A DNA stretch of 64,000 nucleotides. Source: an uncultured Saprospiraceae bacterium (lineage in GTDB: Bacteria > Bacteroidota > Bacteroidia > Chitinophagales > Saprospiraceae). A model generated the notes under the pieces. That model searched no databases. It worked only from the letters and a program-made list of their open reading frames with translations, and was not told the DNA's origin. Location of the stretch: NCBI GenBank assembly GCA_943788055.1, contig CALSOU010000002.1, forward strand, positions 186,001 to 250,000, given 5' to 3'. The first letter of the stretch is position 1; every line of letters starts with the position of its first letter. This document shows positions 18,167-27,451 of this stretch, in pieces. The translations under genes were made by a program, and so were the position numbers.

Positions 18167-19431
18167 TGGACCAAATTTCACCTTATAGTTTAATCATCGT
18201 AGGCTCAATAATCTTGATTATCTCGTATTTCTTTGGTGAGATATCCAAAAGAACGAGTATTCCATCAGTACTGCTCCTAATAGTCCTAGGTGTACTTGTT
18301 AATTTTGGCTTGCAATATGCTGATTTGGCATCCTTTAAGTTTGACGGAATCCTTGAAATTCTCGGTATTGTTGGGCTGATCATGATCGTATTAGAAGCAG
18401 CTTTGGAATTAAAGCTTGATCGTGAGAAAGTATTCCCAATCGTCCGAGCTTTGGCTATTGCATTGATAGGGCTGCTATTATCAACCTACGTAACAAAATT
18501 AATTTTAGAATATTTCATAGATGGGATGACTAACATTCAAGCATGGATATATGCTACGCCTTTGTCGATTCTATCAAGTGCTATCATCATACCTAGCGTT
18601 CTTGATCTCAGAAAAGACAAAAAGGAATTCCACATCTACGAATCGACTTTTTCAGATATCCTAGGTATCATGCTATTCTATTTTTTGACAGCACAAGTCC
18701 ATTTAGAAGGTGATTCAAGCCATGGTGGTGGAGGTATAGGAAACTTTGCTTTGACGACTCTTCTAACAATTTTTATAGCTGTTGTTACTAGTTATTTACT
18801 CGTAATTGTGTTTCAAAAGATCAAATCACAAGTAAAGTTGTTCTTGCTGATCTCAGTTCTATTACTGATATATTCAGTTGAAAAACAAGCTCATCTTTCT
18901 TCGTTACTCTCGATTCTAATTTTTGGATTAGTGATTTCCAATATGGACATATTCTTTGCTGGCCGATTAAATAAATGGCTGGATCGAGAAGCTGCACATG
19001 AAGTCTATGAAGGACTGCATGTCATTACAATGGAAACTGCGTTTGTTGTTCGCACCTTCTTTTTTGTAATCTTCGGTATCACAATTACTTTTGACTCGCT
19101 TGCTAGTTGGAATGTTTTAGGAATATCAGCGCTCTGCCTACTAATAATTTATGTCATCCGCTACATTATGTTACGTACATCGATCGGAAAGGACATCTTA
19201 CCGCAGCTGTATATCGCTCCAAGAGGTCTAATCACGATCTTATTATTCAATGCAATCCCAGCGGAAGTTATCAATGAAAACTTTAGCCAAGGAATACTAT
19301 TGTATATTATTCTCGGTACTGGAGTAATTATGACGATTGCTATGATCTTCAATAAGCGAAGAGCCAATGGTGCCATTAACGCTGTAAAGCAAACACCTGT
19401 GCGCATGGTGAAGTGGAGGCTGCCTGAATAA
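18166..19431 (+). CDS. Cation:proton antiporter (CPA family)
   Basis: 421 aa with about 12 hydrophobic segments across the whole length and no C-terminal TrkA/RCK domain. The start (GEISKRTSIPSVLLLIVLG) is typical of Na+/H+ or K+/H+ exchangers, and ESTFSDILGIM (Glu159, Asp164) matches the ES-x-x-ND-type ion-binding motif of CPA1 transporters. The cation cannot be decided from sequence. Third gene of the ATPase-MscS-antiporter operon, start codon overlapping the MscS stop by one base. Together the set suggests control of cytoplasmic ion content, turgor or pH. Confidence 0.87.
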   Translation: MDQISPYSLIIVGSIILIISYFFGEISKRTSIPSVLLLIVLGVLVNFGLQYADLASFKFDGILEILGIVGLIMIVLEAALELKLDREKVFPIVRALAIALIGLLLSTYVTKLILEYFIDGMTNIQAWIYATPLSILSSAIIIPSVLDLRKDKKEFHIYESTFSDILGIMLFYFLTAQVHLEGDSSHGGGGIGNFALTTLLTIFIAVVTSYLLVIVFQKIKSQVKLFLLISVLLLIYSVEKQAHLSSLLSILIFGLVISNMDIFFAGRLNKWLDREAAHEVYEGLHVITMETAFVVRTFFFVIFGITITFDSLASWNVLGISALCLLIIYVIRYIMLRTSIGKDILPQLYIAPRGLITILLFNAIPAEVINENFSQGILLYIILGTGVIMTIAMIFNKRRANGAINAVKQTPVRMVKWRLPE

Positions 19432-19559
19432 TCGACTACTTGACTAGGATCTTAAATATATTTCACACAGCTAATTCTGTACGCTGATAGTTTCGCTGAC
19501 GATATTTCCAGTGTCTCAATATTGAAAAATTGATTTCAAAAACAAAAAGTGTTTTACAT

Positions 19560-22541
19560 ATGAAGACAAAAGCTACTTATCTTTTTGCCTTGCTTTTATC
19601 CTCTTTAGGCTTTAGTTTGTCTGCTCAAAACTTAGTCAACGGTACTGTTCGAGCTGCAGTTAACGACGAGCCACTTATCGGAGTTACAGTTTTATCGCTT
19701 CCCTCTGGGAACGGTACATTAACTGATTTTGACGGAAAATTCACCTTGAATACTGGAATGGATGACTCGTTGCGATTTTCATACATTGGTTATGAAACGC
19801 AAACTTTTCCGATTGTCTTAGGAAAAACGGATTATTCATTCAGTATGACATCCGACGTAAATCTGGTGGACGAGGTTGTTATTATAGGTTATGGTAAAGT
19901 CAAGAAAAGTGATTTGACAGGTTCCGTTTCATCAGTGAAGTCTGAAGAACTTCAAAAAGTACCGACTTCCAATGCGCTGCAAGCGCTTCAAGGAAAGGTA
20001 TCTGGCTTATCAGTACTAACTACAAGCGGAGATCCGGGAGCCACGCCAGTTGTCCGTCTTCGTGGAATTACAACATTAAATGACAACAATCCTATTGTAG
20101 TGATAGATGGTGTGGTATCAGATGTAGGTGCGATGAACTTATTGAATGCCAATGATATTGAATCTGTGGAAGTTCTGAAAGACGCAAGCTCTACGGCAAT
20201 CTATGGATCAAGAGGAGCAGCAGGTGTGATTATTGTAACAACCAAACGAGGATCTTCATTAGAAAACAGTATTTCAGTTTCTTTGGATCAATCCTTTGAG
20301 TCCGTTGCTAATCAAGTTGGGGTTATGAATGGTCGTGAATTTGCCACCTACATCAATGAAATCAATCCTGGTACATTTAATAATGTAGACGCATTGCCAG
20401 ATACAGACTGGCAGGACTTAATCTTCCAAGATTTTGCACCTATTACAAACGCCAATCTTTCTGCAAGTGGTGCTACAGATCAAGCTCGTTATTATTTAGG
20501 TTTAGGGTACTTTGGACAAGGTGGTATTATACCAAAATCTGGACTTGATCGCTTAACAGCAAAAATTAACTCCGGCTACGATCTTACAAAAAATGTCAGG
20601 TTTGGATTGGATCTTTCAATAGCATTAACAGACAAGGACAATGCGCCAGGAGTAGTAAACACTGCTTTAAGAGCCTGGCCGGTTAATAGTCCGTTTAACG
20701 AGGATGGAACTTTCGCTGAGGTTGAGGGAAGCAATCCTTTAGCTACAATAGAATATACAAACAGCAAGACGCAAAGCTTGCTAGGATTAGGAAACCTCTA
20801 CGCTGAAGTAGATTTCTTAGAGCATTTTAGATTTAAAACTTCTGCTCAATTTGATTTCGGAACTTCTAGATCGAAAAGCTTTACACCGGTGTTTTTTGTT
20901 GCTCCACTTCAACAAAATGAGATGAATGCTCTAAATGTAGGTTATGGAAATAGACAAACACTAATTTGGGAGAATATCTTAGGCTATAACAACACTTTTG
21001 GAATACACAGTGTCGATGTTATTGCTGGATATTCTGCTCAGTCGCAAGAAAGCGAATTCCTAAATGGTTCTACTAGAAATCTATTAAGAGAAGATCCTTC
21101 ATTTTGGTACATAAATGCAGGTGAGGACGAATTTGAAGTAGCATCAAATGGTTCTTCTAGAAATACGCTTCTATCTTATTTAGGTAGAGCTAATTATAGC
21201 TATGATGGCAGATATCTTTTCACAGCAACATTCAGAAGAGATGGTTCTTCAAAATTTGGTGTTAACAACAGGTATGGAAACTTTACTTCTTATGCTGTCG
21301 GATGGAATTTAAGTAACGAGTCTTTCTTCCCTGAAAACAATCTTTTCAGTAATGTAAAATTAAGAGCTAGTTATGGAAGTATCGGTAACGAAAGGATTCC
21401 GGGTAATGCGCAATATTCACTTATTTCATCAGGACAAAATGCTGTTTTTGGAGATTATGGAAACGGAGCGATTTATCCAGGAGCTTCGTATTCGTCAGGT
21501 GGAAACCCATTTCTTAAGTGGGAGCAAACTCAGCAGACCGATATAGGTGTTGAATTTGGTTTATTTGAAAATAGAATTCTCGCAGAAGTTGATTATTACT
21601 ACAAGCGAACAAATGACATTTTGGTAAATCTTGAGCCAATCGGTTATACAGGTATTGGTTCATTCCAAAGTATCTTCTATAATGCTGCGGATGTTCAAAA
21701 TCAAGGATTTGATTGGAATCTAACTTATCGATCTGATGCTTCAAAGGACTTTACCTACGAACTCGGCTTTTTAGGATCAACCGTAAACAACAAAGTCTTG
21801 GACCTAGGACAAGGAATAGGAGCTGATTCACTCTTAGTTGGAGGAGATTTAGGAAATGGACAAAGAGTTTCAAGATCTTCGGTAGGGCAGCCAATCGGTT
21901 ACTTCTATGGTTACCAAGTTGAGGGTGTTTTTCAGAATCAAGCAGAGTTGGAATCTAGTCCAGTGCTTTTTGGCCAAGGAGTTGGAGATCTTAAATACTC
22001 AGATATTAACGGTGATGGTAAGATTGATGGAAAAGATCGAACCAGAATCGGAAATAGTATTCCGAGTTTTATTTTCGGATTCAATGCAAGTGCATCCTAC
22101 AAGAATTTGTCTATTTCCGCTGACATTCAAGGTCAAACTGGTAACGATATCTACAATGGTAAACAAGCGATTCGTTTCGCCCTTCTTAATTATGAAGAAA
22201 AGTATAATGACAGATGGACTGGTGAAGGCTCTACAAACGAGCATTTTATAGCTTCTCCTGGAGGTACTAACTTTACGCCATCAAGCTATTTTGTCGAAGA
22301 CGGATCATTTATTAGACTTCGAAACTTAACCTTGAGTTATGATTTAAGTCAAAGATTGTTGAATCGACTCAAAGTCAATAACGCCAGATTCTATATTCGA
22401 GGAACTAACCTGCTTACTCTGACAAGATTTACGGGATACTCTCCAGATATAGGAGCTGGAAACGCAACTTCAGGAGTTATTGATCTTGGATCATACCCGA
22501 TAACCCGCGTATTCAGCTTTGGATTTAACTTTAATCTCTAA
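19560..22541 (+). CDS. SusC/RagA-family TonB-linked outer-membrane receptor
   Basis: 993 aa from the ATG at 19560; an upstream in-frame TTG (19530) would add 10 residues before the signal peptide and is rejected. Signal ends SLSAQ; CarboxypepD-regulatory domain at about 27-105 (NGTVRAAVNDEPLIGVTV, TDFDGKFTL); the SusC signature VVIIGYGKVKKSDLTGSVSSV region opens the plug (about 115-230, with GRGAAGVIIVTTKRG-like strand); the rest is the barrel ending in FNFNL. Imports oligosaccharides across the outer membrane with the SusD partner, 18 bases downstream. First gene of the putative beta-1,2-glucan locus. Confidence 0.95.
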   Translation: MKTKATYLFALLLSSLGFSLSAQNLVNGTVRAAVNDEPLIGVTVLSLPSGNGTLTDFDGKFTLNTGMDDSLRFSYIGYETQTFPIVLGKTDYSFSMTSDVNLVDEVVIIGYGKVKKSDLTGSVSSVKSEELQKVPTSNALQALQGKVSGLSVLTTSGDPGATPVVRLRGITTLNDNNPIVVIDGVVSDVGAMNLLNANDIESVEVLKDASSTAIYGSRGAAGVIIVTTKRGSSLENSISVSLDQSFESVANQVGVMNGREFATYINEINPGTFNNVDALPDTDWQDLIFQDFAPITNANLSASGATDQARYYLGLGYFGQGGIIPKSGLDRLTAKINSGYDLTKNVRFGLDLSIALTDKDNAPGVVNTALRAWPVNSPFNEDGTFAEVEGSNPLATIEYTNSKTQSLLGLGNLYAEVDFLEHFRFKTSAQFDFGTSRSKSFTPVFFVAPLQQNEMNALNVGYGNRQTLIWENILGYNNTFGIHSVDVIAGYSAQSQESEFLNGSTRNLLREDPSFWYINAGEDEFEVASNGSSRNTLLSYLGRANYSYDGRYLFTATFRRDGSSKFGVNNRYGNFTSYAVGWNLSNESFFPENNLFSNVKLRASYGSIGNERIPGNAQYSLISSGQNAVFGDYGNGAIYPGASYSSGGNPFLKWEQTQQTDIGVEFGLFENRILAEVDYYYKRTNDILVNLEPIGYTGIGSFQSIFYNAADVQNQGFDWNLTYRSDASKDFTYELGFLGSTVNNKVLDLGQGIGADSLLVGGDLGNGQRVSRSSVGQPIGYFYGYQVEGVFQNQAELESSPVLFGQGVGDLKYSDINGDGKIDGKDRTRIGNSIPSFIFGFNASASYKNLSISADIQGQTGNDIYNGKQAIRFALLNYEEKYNDRWTGEGSTNEHFIASPGGTNFTPSSYFVEDGSFIRLRNLTLSYDLSQRLLNRLKVNNARFYIRGTNLLTLTRFTGYSPDIGAGNATSGVIDLGSYPITRVFSFGFNFNL

Positions 22542-22559
22542 TCACAAAAGAACTTTCAA

Positions 22560-24041
22560 ATGAAAAAATTACTATTTATAGCAGTGATCATAAGCATGTC
22601 AGTTCTGATATCTTGTGGTGATGATTTTCTTAATCAACCACCAAGAGGTTCATTAACAGCTGGAAATTTCCCGTCAAGTGCTAGTGATGCAGAATTGGCT
22701 CTAAATGCTTGCTATAACAGCCTCAGAAGTTGGCAACTAGCAACAGGTGGATTTCCGCTTCTCGATATGATGTCTGATGAAGCAACAAAAGGAAGTAATC
22801 CTGGAGATGGCGCGGCAATTAACGTGTACGATAATTTTTCCCATACTTCGCAAGAGGGCTCAGCAGAACGATACTACAAAACATTATATCAATCAGTAAG
22901 GCGAGCAAATTTGGTATTGACCAAAGTCCCTGATATTGATATGGATTCTGATCGTCAAAATGAAATTCTTGCTGAAGCTAGATTCTTGAGAGCATACTAT
23001 TATGGATTGCTGATCCGATCTTTCGGAGCCGTTCCAATGGTAACTGAAGTAGATCCACCACTTGATCTTATGCGAACGGATCCATCAATCATCATGAGTG
23101 ATATTATTGTACCTGATCTCGAATTTGGCATTTCTGTTCTAGTAGAGAAGTCTCAACAAGCTACTTCGGAACGAACACGCGCAACTAAAGGTGCTGCTCG
23201 AGGTTTGTTAGCTAGACTCTACATGTACTACAATAATACCGTCGAAGCTGAAAAACTACTTCTTGATATTATTGAAAGTGGAGAATATGATTTGGCAGAT
23301 TCTTTCGATCAAGTGTTTGTTGAGGAAAATGAGCATGGTATCGAATCCCTATTTGAAGTATCTGCGCTTCCTTTTTCATTCGCTTTGGGAGGAAATCAAT
23401 ATGCCAATACAATGGGAATAAGAGGAACTCCAAATAGAGGATGGGGCTTTGGCAGACCAGCATATACATGGATATCCAAAATGCAAGATAGCGAGGACCC
23501 AAGACTAGAGCCAACGGTCATATTTCTGGGAGAAGTTCTAGGTGGAGTTGAAACAGACGGCGACTCATCCACGCCAGACACAACTTATGTAGATGGACAA
23601 ATTGTCGAGATAGAATGCTACAATCAAAAAATATGGCATTCGGGTACAAATACAGAAACTTCATTTGGACATAATCGACGTATTATACGTTATTCTGATA
23701 TACTACTGCTTGCCGCAGAGGCGTTAACTAGGAATGACAAAACGACTGATGCTTTGGTTCATTTGAACCGAGTAAGAGAGCGCGCGAGAAATGGTAATTC
23801 TGATATTCTTCCAGACATTACGACAACAAACGCAGATGAACTTCTGGATATCATTATGGAAGAGCGAAATCGTGAGCTAGCGATGGAAGGTAAGCGTTTC
23901 TGGGACTTGGTGCGAACAAATAGAGCAGAAGAAGTTTTAGGACCATTAGGCTTCCTTCCAAACAAAAATGAAATATTACCGATTCCGCAATCAGAAATTG
24001 ACATCTCTGAAGGGAGAATAACACAAAATCCAGGGTACTAG
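22560..24041 (+). CDS. RagB/SusD-family nutrient-uptake lipoprotein
   Basis: 493 aa. Signal peptide with lipobox VLISC (Cys19) followed by the SusD hallmark DDFLNQPPRGSLT. TPR-like helical core (SASDAELALNACYNSL, ARFLRAYYYGLLI, RGLLARLYMYYN) and C-terminal RYSDILLLAAEAL and ERNRELAMEGKRFWDLVR, all diagnostic. Surface lid of the SusC transporter immediately upstream; binds the incoming glycan at the cell surface. Confidence 0.95.
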   Translation: MKKLLFIAVIISMSVLISCGDDFLNQPPRGSLTAGNFPSSASDAELALNACYNSLRSWQLATGGFPLLDMMSDEATKGSNPGDGAAINVYDNFSHTSQEGSAERYYKTLYQSVRRANLVLTKVPDIDMDSDRQNEILAEARFLRAYYYGLLIRSFGAVPMVTEVDPPLDLMRTDPSIIMSDIIVPDLEFGISVLVEKSQQATSERTRATKGAARGLLARLYMYYNNTVEAEKLLLDIIESGEYDLADSFDQVFVEENEHGIESLFEVSALPFSFALGGNQYANTMGIRGTPNRGWGFGRPAYTWISKMQDSEDPRLEPTVIFLGEVLGGVETDGDSSTPDTTYVDGQIVEIECYNQKIWHSGTNTETSFGHNRRIIRYSDILLLAAEALTRNDKTTDALVHLNRVRERARNGNSDILPDITTTNADELLDIIMEERNRELAMEGKRFWDLVRTNRAEEVLGPLGFLPNKNEILPIPQSEIDISEGRITQNPGY

Positions 24042-24107
24042 CATTTTTTTAATTAACAAGATATTACGTAACAACAAATTATTTAACCTTTAAAAAATTA
24101 AAAACAA

Positions 24108-25391
24108 ATGAAGTCATTTAAGTTTTTATCACTGTTTTTAGCACTAGGCTTGATGATAGCCAGTTGTGGTTCGGATCCTGATCCGATTACAATTAATAGC
24201 ATTGAAGCAGTTGGAACTAGTTTTGAAGACGGTTCTGAAGTAAAACAAAATCTGAACGGTGCAACATCTGCAACGGATGTAGCGCTCAACTCAACAATTA
24301 CGGCAACTTTCGATAAAGCACCAACTAATGCTTCGGCATCCAATATTAAGATTACTGGTGCTGAGGGCGACGTACCTTCAACTGTTACAAGTTCAGGGAC
24401 AACTGTAACGATCAAGCCAAACGCTGATCTTATGCGTGGAACACTCTATACACTTAGTATGAATGGCTTGGTAGCTGAAGACGAAGGAGAATTACCTTCT
24501 AGTTCAAGAACATTCACAACTGAAGGACGTGCACCAGTGGTTGTTCCTTTAGAAGAAAGTATGGCAGCATATTGGTCTTTTGACAATACTGTTGATGACG
24601 CAACTGGTCAAATGGTTACTTCAAAAACAGTTGCTGTATCTTATGGTACAGATCGTTTTGGACAAGGAAACAGTACAGCTTCGTTTGATGGAGATGAAAC
24701 AATCATCGAAATTGCTGATGCAGACCAATTACTTGATGGACAAGATTTTACGTTGAGTTTTTGGGTTAAGACAAATTCTGATGGACACGTCGATGCAGGA
24801 GGAAATCCAGCAGGTCACTTTGTGATGGGTTTGGCAGCATTCAAAGGTTTCCAATTTGAAATTCCTTCAAGTTATACTTCTTGTAAACTTGCTGCAGGAT
24901 ATGAATTAGCTGACGGATCAATTGTTTTTGAAGACACCTGGTTCCCTGGAGACGGAAATGATGCCGAAAACGGAGGATGGCAAGGATGGGATTACGTTGC
25001 TGACCTCACTGGGACAGGTGGTGTAGAAGGCTTGATCCAAGACAAGTGGGCACATATTATTTGTGTTTACAATGCTGCGGAAAGACAAGGTAGAATGTAT
25101 ATTAATGGTGAGTTAATGAAAAGTTGGGATTTTGATCTTTGGCCAGAAGCTGATGGAAAAAGAACAGCTGTGGGCGTAGGATATGGTGGAGTTGCACCTA
25201 GTGAGCTCAATGAGTTGGCTTTCGGATTCATCCACTCTAGCGGAGGTGAACTTTGGGATGTTGAACCATGGGGTTCTTACGAATTACCTACGTCAAATCA
25301 CTTTAAAGGTGATCTAGATGATGTTAGAATTTTCAAAGCTCCTTATTCTGCTGCAGATGCAAAAGCTCTGTATGACGCAGAAAAGAACTAG
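24108..25391 (+). CDS. Surface lipoprotein with Ig-like and LamG domains (SusE-position glycan binder)
   Basis: 427 aa. Lipobox IASC (Cys20). Residues about 50-145 form a Big_5/SbsA-type Ig-like domain (ATDVALNSTITATFDKAPTN, GTLYTLSMNGL); residues about 160-425 a LamG/concanavalin-like fold (AAYWSFDNTVDDATG, DFTLSFWVKTNS, GRMYINGELM, FKGDLDDVRIFKAPYS). No catalytic pair is evident, so it is most likely a surface glycan-binding protein occupying the usual SusE/F place after SusD. A strong hairpin follows its stop codon. Confidence 0.82.
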   Translation: MKSFKFLSLFLALGLMIASCGSDPDPITINSIEAVGTSFEDGSEVKQNLNGATSATDVALNSTITATFDKAPTNASASNIKITGAEGDVPSTVTSSGTTVTIKPNADLMRGTLYTLSMNGLVAEDEGELPSSSRTFTTEGRAPVVVPLEESMAAYWSFDNTVDDATGQMVTSKTVAVSYGTDRFGQGNSTASFDGDETIIEIADADQLLDGQDFTLSFWVKTNSDGHVDAGGNPAGHFVMGLAAFKGFQFEIPSSYTSCKLAAGYELADGSIVFEDTWFPGDGNDAENGGWQGWDYVADLTGTGGVEGLIQDKWAHIICVYNAAERQGRMYINGELMKSWDFDLWPEADGKRTAVGVGYGGVAPSELNELAFGFIHSSGGELWDVEPWGSYELPTSNHFKGDLDDVRIFKAPYSAADAKALYDAEKN

Positions 25392-25422
25392 TCTGAAATT
25401 TTAAATAGAATATTATATACTA

Positions 25423-25452
25423 GGGAGAAACGTAGCGTTTCTCCCTTATTTT
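25423..25452 (+). terminator. Intercistronic hairpin inside the polysaccharide locus
   Basis: Perfect 10-bp stem GGGAGAAACG/CGTTTCTCCC (25423-25432 and 25436-25445) with a 3-base loop, then TTATTTT. It resembles a factor-independent terminator but lies between two genes of the same locus, so it may attenuate downstream expression or protect the susCD transcript 3' end. Confidence 0.7.
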
Positions 25453-25475
25453 AAAAGTTATCACAAATCATAAGA

Positions 25476-27440
25476 ATGAGATCATACGCCATACTTTTTG
25501 TATCGGTATTCCTTTTAATCATCACGAGTTCATGTGAAGACAAAATGACAGAACCGACTGGAAGCATGCAGTTAGTTTCAGTTCTGATTGAGGGTTCAAA
25601 TGTTTTGTCCAATAATACAATATTAGCTTCTGATCGCATTGATTTGCTCTTTTCGGCGCCACTCAAAACAGATGACGTTGCAAATTCTATTCAATTACTT
25701 AAATCAAACGATGAACCAGTAGATTTTACCATCGGCTTTAGTGATTTGGACAAAGTCCTAGTACTGCAAACCAATGATTTACTTCTTGAGGGTGAAGACT
25801 ATCAGATAGTCATTGCAAATACACTAAGAGGTGCAGAAAATGAGGGGTTTCCTGGAATTACAATTGATTTTTCTGTCCTAAAAGAAGCTTTAGAAATTAT
25901 TAATCTCACCGCAGGTTCCCAAGTTCTAAGCTCAACGCAAAACAATGTCAACATTGAACTTAATCCGACTTTTCAACTTGAACTAAGCCATAACATAAGT
26001 CCAAGTTTTTTGCAGTCAAAAATATTCTGTGTAGGTGATGTACAGATCGATCTCGACATCGAGCAACTTACCAACACTACTTACGAAATAACTACCCAAG
26101 AATCTTTCACACCTTTAACAAAATACAACATTCTATTTCCTTCAACTCTTGGAGAAGAAGATGAACGTCCTTTTGATGTACAATCATATGCTCTTTTTTC
26201 CAAGACCCCAGAAGATCCCGTATTTCCGATCATCAATGACGATGAACTATTAACCTTAGTACAAGAAAAAACCTTCCAATATTTCTGGGACTTTGGACAC
26301 CCCAACAGCGGTCTAGCAAGAGAAAGAAACACAAGTGGAAACACAGTTACTAGCGGCGGAAGCGGCTTCGGATTAATGGCAATGATTGTAGGAGTCGAAA
26401 GAGGCTTTATTACGAGACAACAAGCTATCGAAAGATGGCAAAAGATTGCTGACTTTTTGGAATCTGCAGACAGATTTCACGGTGCTTGGTCTCACTGGAT
26501 TAATGGAAATACAGGAGCCGCCATTCCATTCAGCGCACAAGACAACGGAGGAGACATTGTTGAAACTGCATTTTTGGTACAAGGTCTCTTAACTGTTCGA
26601 GCATATCTAACAGAGGCAGATCCAACCGAAAAAGATCTGATTGATCAGATCACTAACCTCTGGGAAGAAGTTGAATGGGATTGGTATACAAGAGGAGGCC
26701 AAGATCTTATCTATTGGCACTGGTCACCAAACTTTGGCTGGGCGATGAACCTTCCAGTGCGAGGGCACAATGAAACGCAAATCGTATACACTCTCGCTGC
26801 TGCATCACCTACATATTCAATAGATAAGCAAGTTTATGACAATGGATACGCAAGGAATGGCAATATGCAAAATGGTGCCACCTATTATGGCATTACTCTT
26901 CCATTGGGCTACGACGATCGAGGTGGACCTTTATTCTTCAGTCATTACAGCTATCTTGGTATGGATCCTAGAAATCTCAGTGATCAATACGGAAATTACT
27001 GGGAACAAAATAGAAGCCATAGTTTGGTTAATTATGAGCATTGTATTGCTAATCCAGGAAACTTTGTTGGATACAGTGATGAGTGTTGGGGCCTAACAGC
27101 GAGCGATAATCATCAAGGTTATAGCGCACATAGTCCGACTAACGATCTAGGAGTCATTACACCTACTGCGGCGATTTCATCTATACCATACACACCTGAA
27201 GAATCTCTAAAAGCACTGAAACACTTTTACTATTATCTTGGCGATCAACTATGGGGACCTTACGGTTTTTATGATGCCTTCAATCCCACAGAGGGTTGGT
27301 GGGCTACTTCCTATCTAGCGATTGATCAAGGTCCTATTGTTTGTATGATAGAAAATTATCGAACAGGCCTTTTATGGGATTTATACATGAGTAATCCAGA
27401 AGTTACAGATGGTCTTGACAAACTGGGTATAAGCTACTAA
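25476..27440 (+). CDS. GH144-type glycoside hydrolase lipoprotein (beta-1,2-glucanase family)
   Basis: 654 aa. Lipobox TSSC (Cys20). An N-terminal Ig-like region (about 25-245) is followed by the glycoamylase/GH144 alpha/alpha-barrel (about 255-650). Family marks: FQYFWDFGHPNSGLARER, FGLMAMIVGVERGFITR, DRFHGAWSHWING, GGDIVETAFL (Asp360, Glu363), RGHNETQIVY (Glu433), ITPTAAISSIPYTPEESL. The Asp/Glu spacing matches catalytic-site residues I recall for Chitinophaga endo-beta-1,2-glucanase. Hydrolyses beta-1,2-glucan by family assignment; endo versus sophorose-releasing mode is not decidable here. Heads the enzyme part of the locus. Confidence 0.86.
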   Translation: MRSYAILFVSVFLLIITSSCEDKMTEPTGSMQLVSVLIEGSNVLSNNTILASDRIDLLFSAPLKTDDVANSIQLLKSNDEPVDFTIGFSDLDKVLVLQTNDLLLEGEDYQIVIANTLRGAENEGFPGITIDFSVLKEALEIINLTAGSQVLSSTQNNVNIELNPTFQLELSHNISPSFLQSKIFCVGDVQIDLDIEQLTNTTYEITTQESFTPLTKYNILFPSTLGEEDERPFDVQSYALFSKTPEDPVFPIINDDELLTLVQEKTFQYFWDFGHPNSGLARERNTSGNTVTSGGSGFGLMAMIVGVERGFITRQQAIERWQKIADFLESADRFHGAWSHWINGNTGAAIPFSAQDNGGDIVETAFLVQGLLTVRAYLTEADPTEKDLIDQITNLWEEVEWDWYTRGGQDLIYWHWSPNFGWAMNLPVRGHNETQIVYTLAAASPTYSIDKQVYDNGYARNGNMQNGATYYGITLPLGYDDRGGPLFFSHYSYLGMDPRNLSDQYGNYWEQNRSHSLVNYEHCIANPGNFVGYSDECWGLTASDNHQGYSAHSPTNDLGVITPTAAISSIPYTPEESLKALKHFYYYLGDQLWGPYGFYDAFNPTEGWWATSYLAIDQGPIVCMIENYRTGLLWDLYMSNPEVTDGLDKLGISY

Positions 27441-27451
27441 ACTACTTCTGC

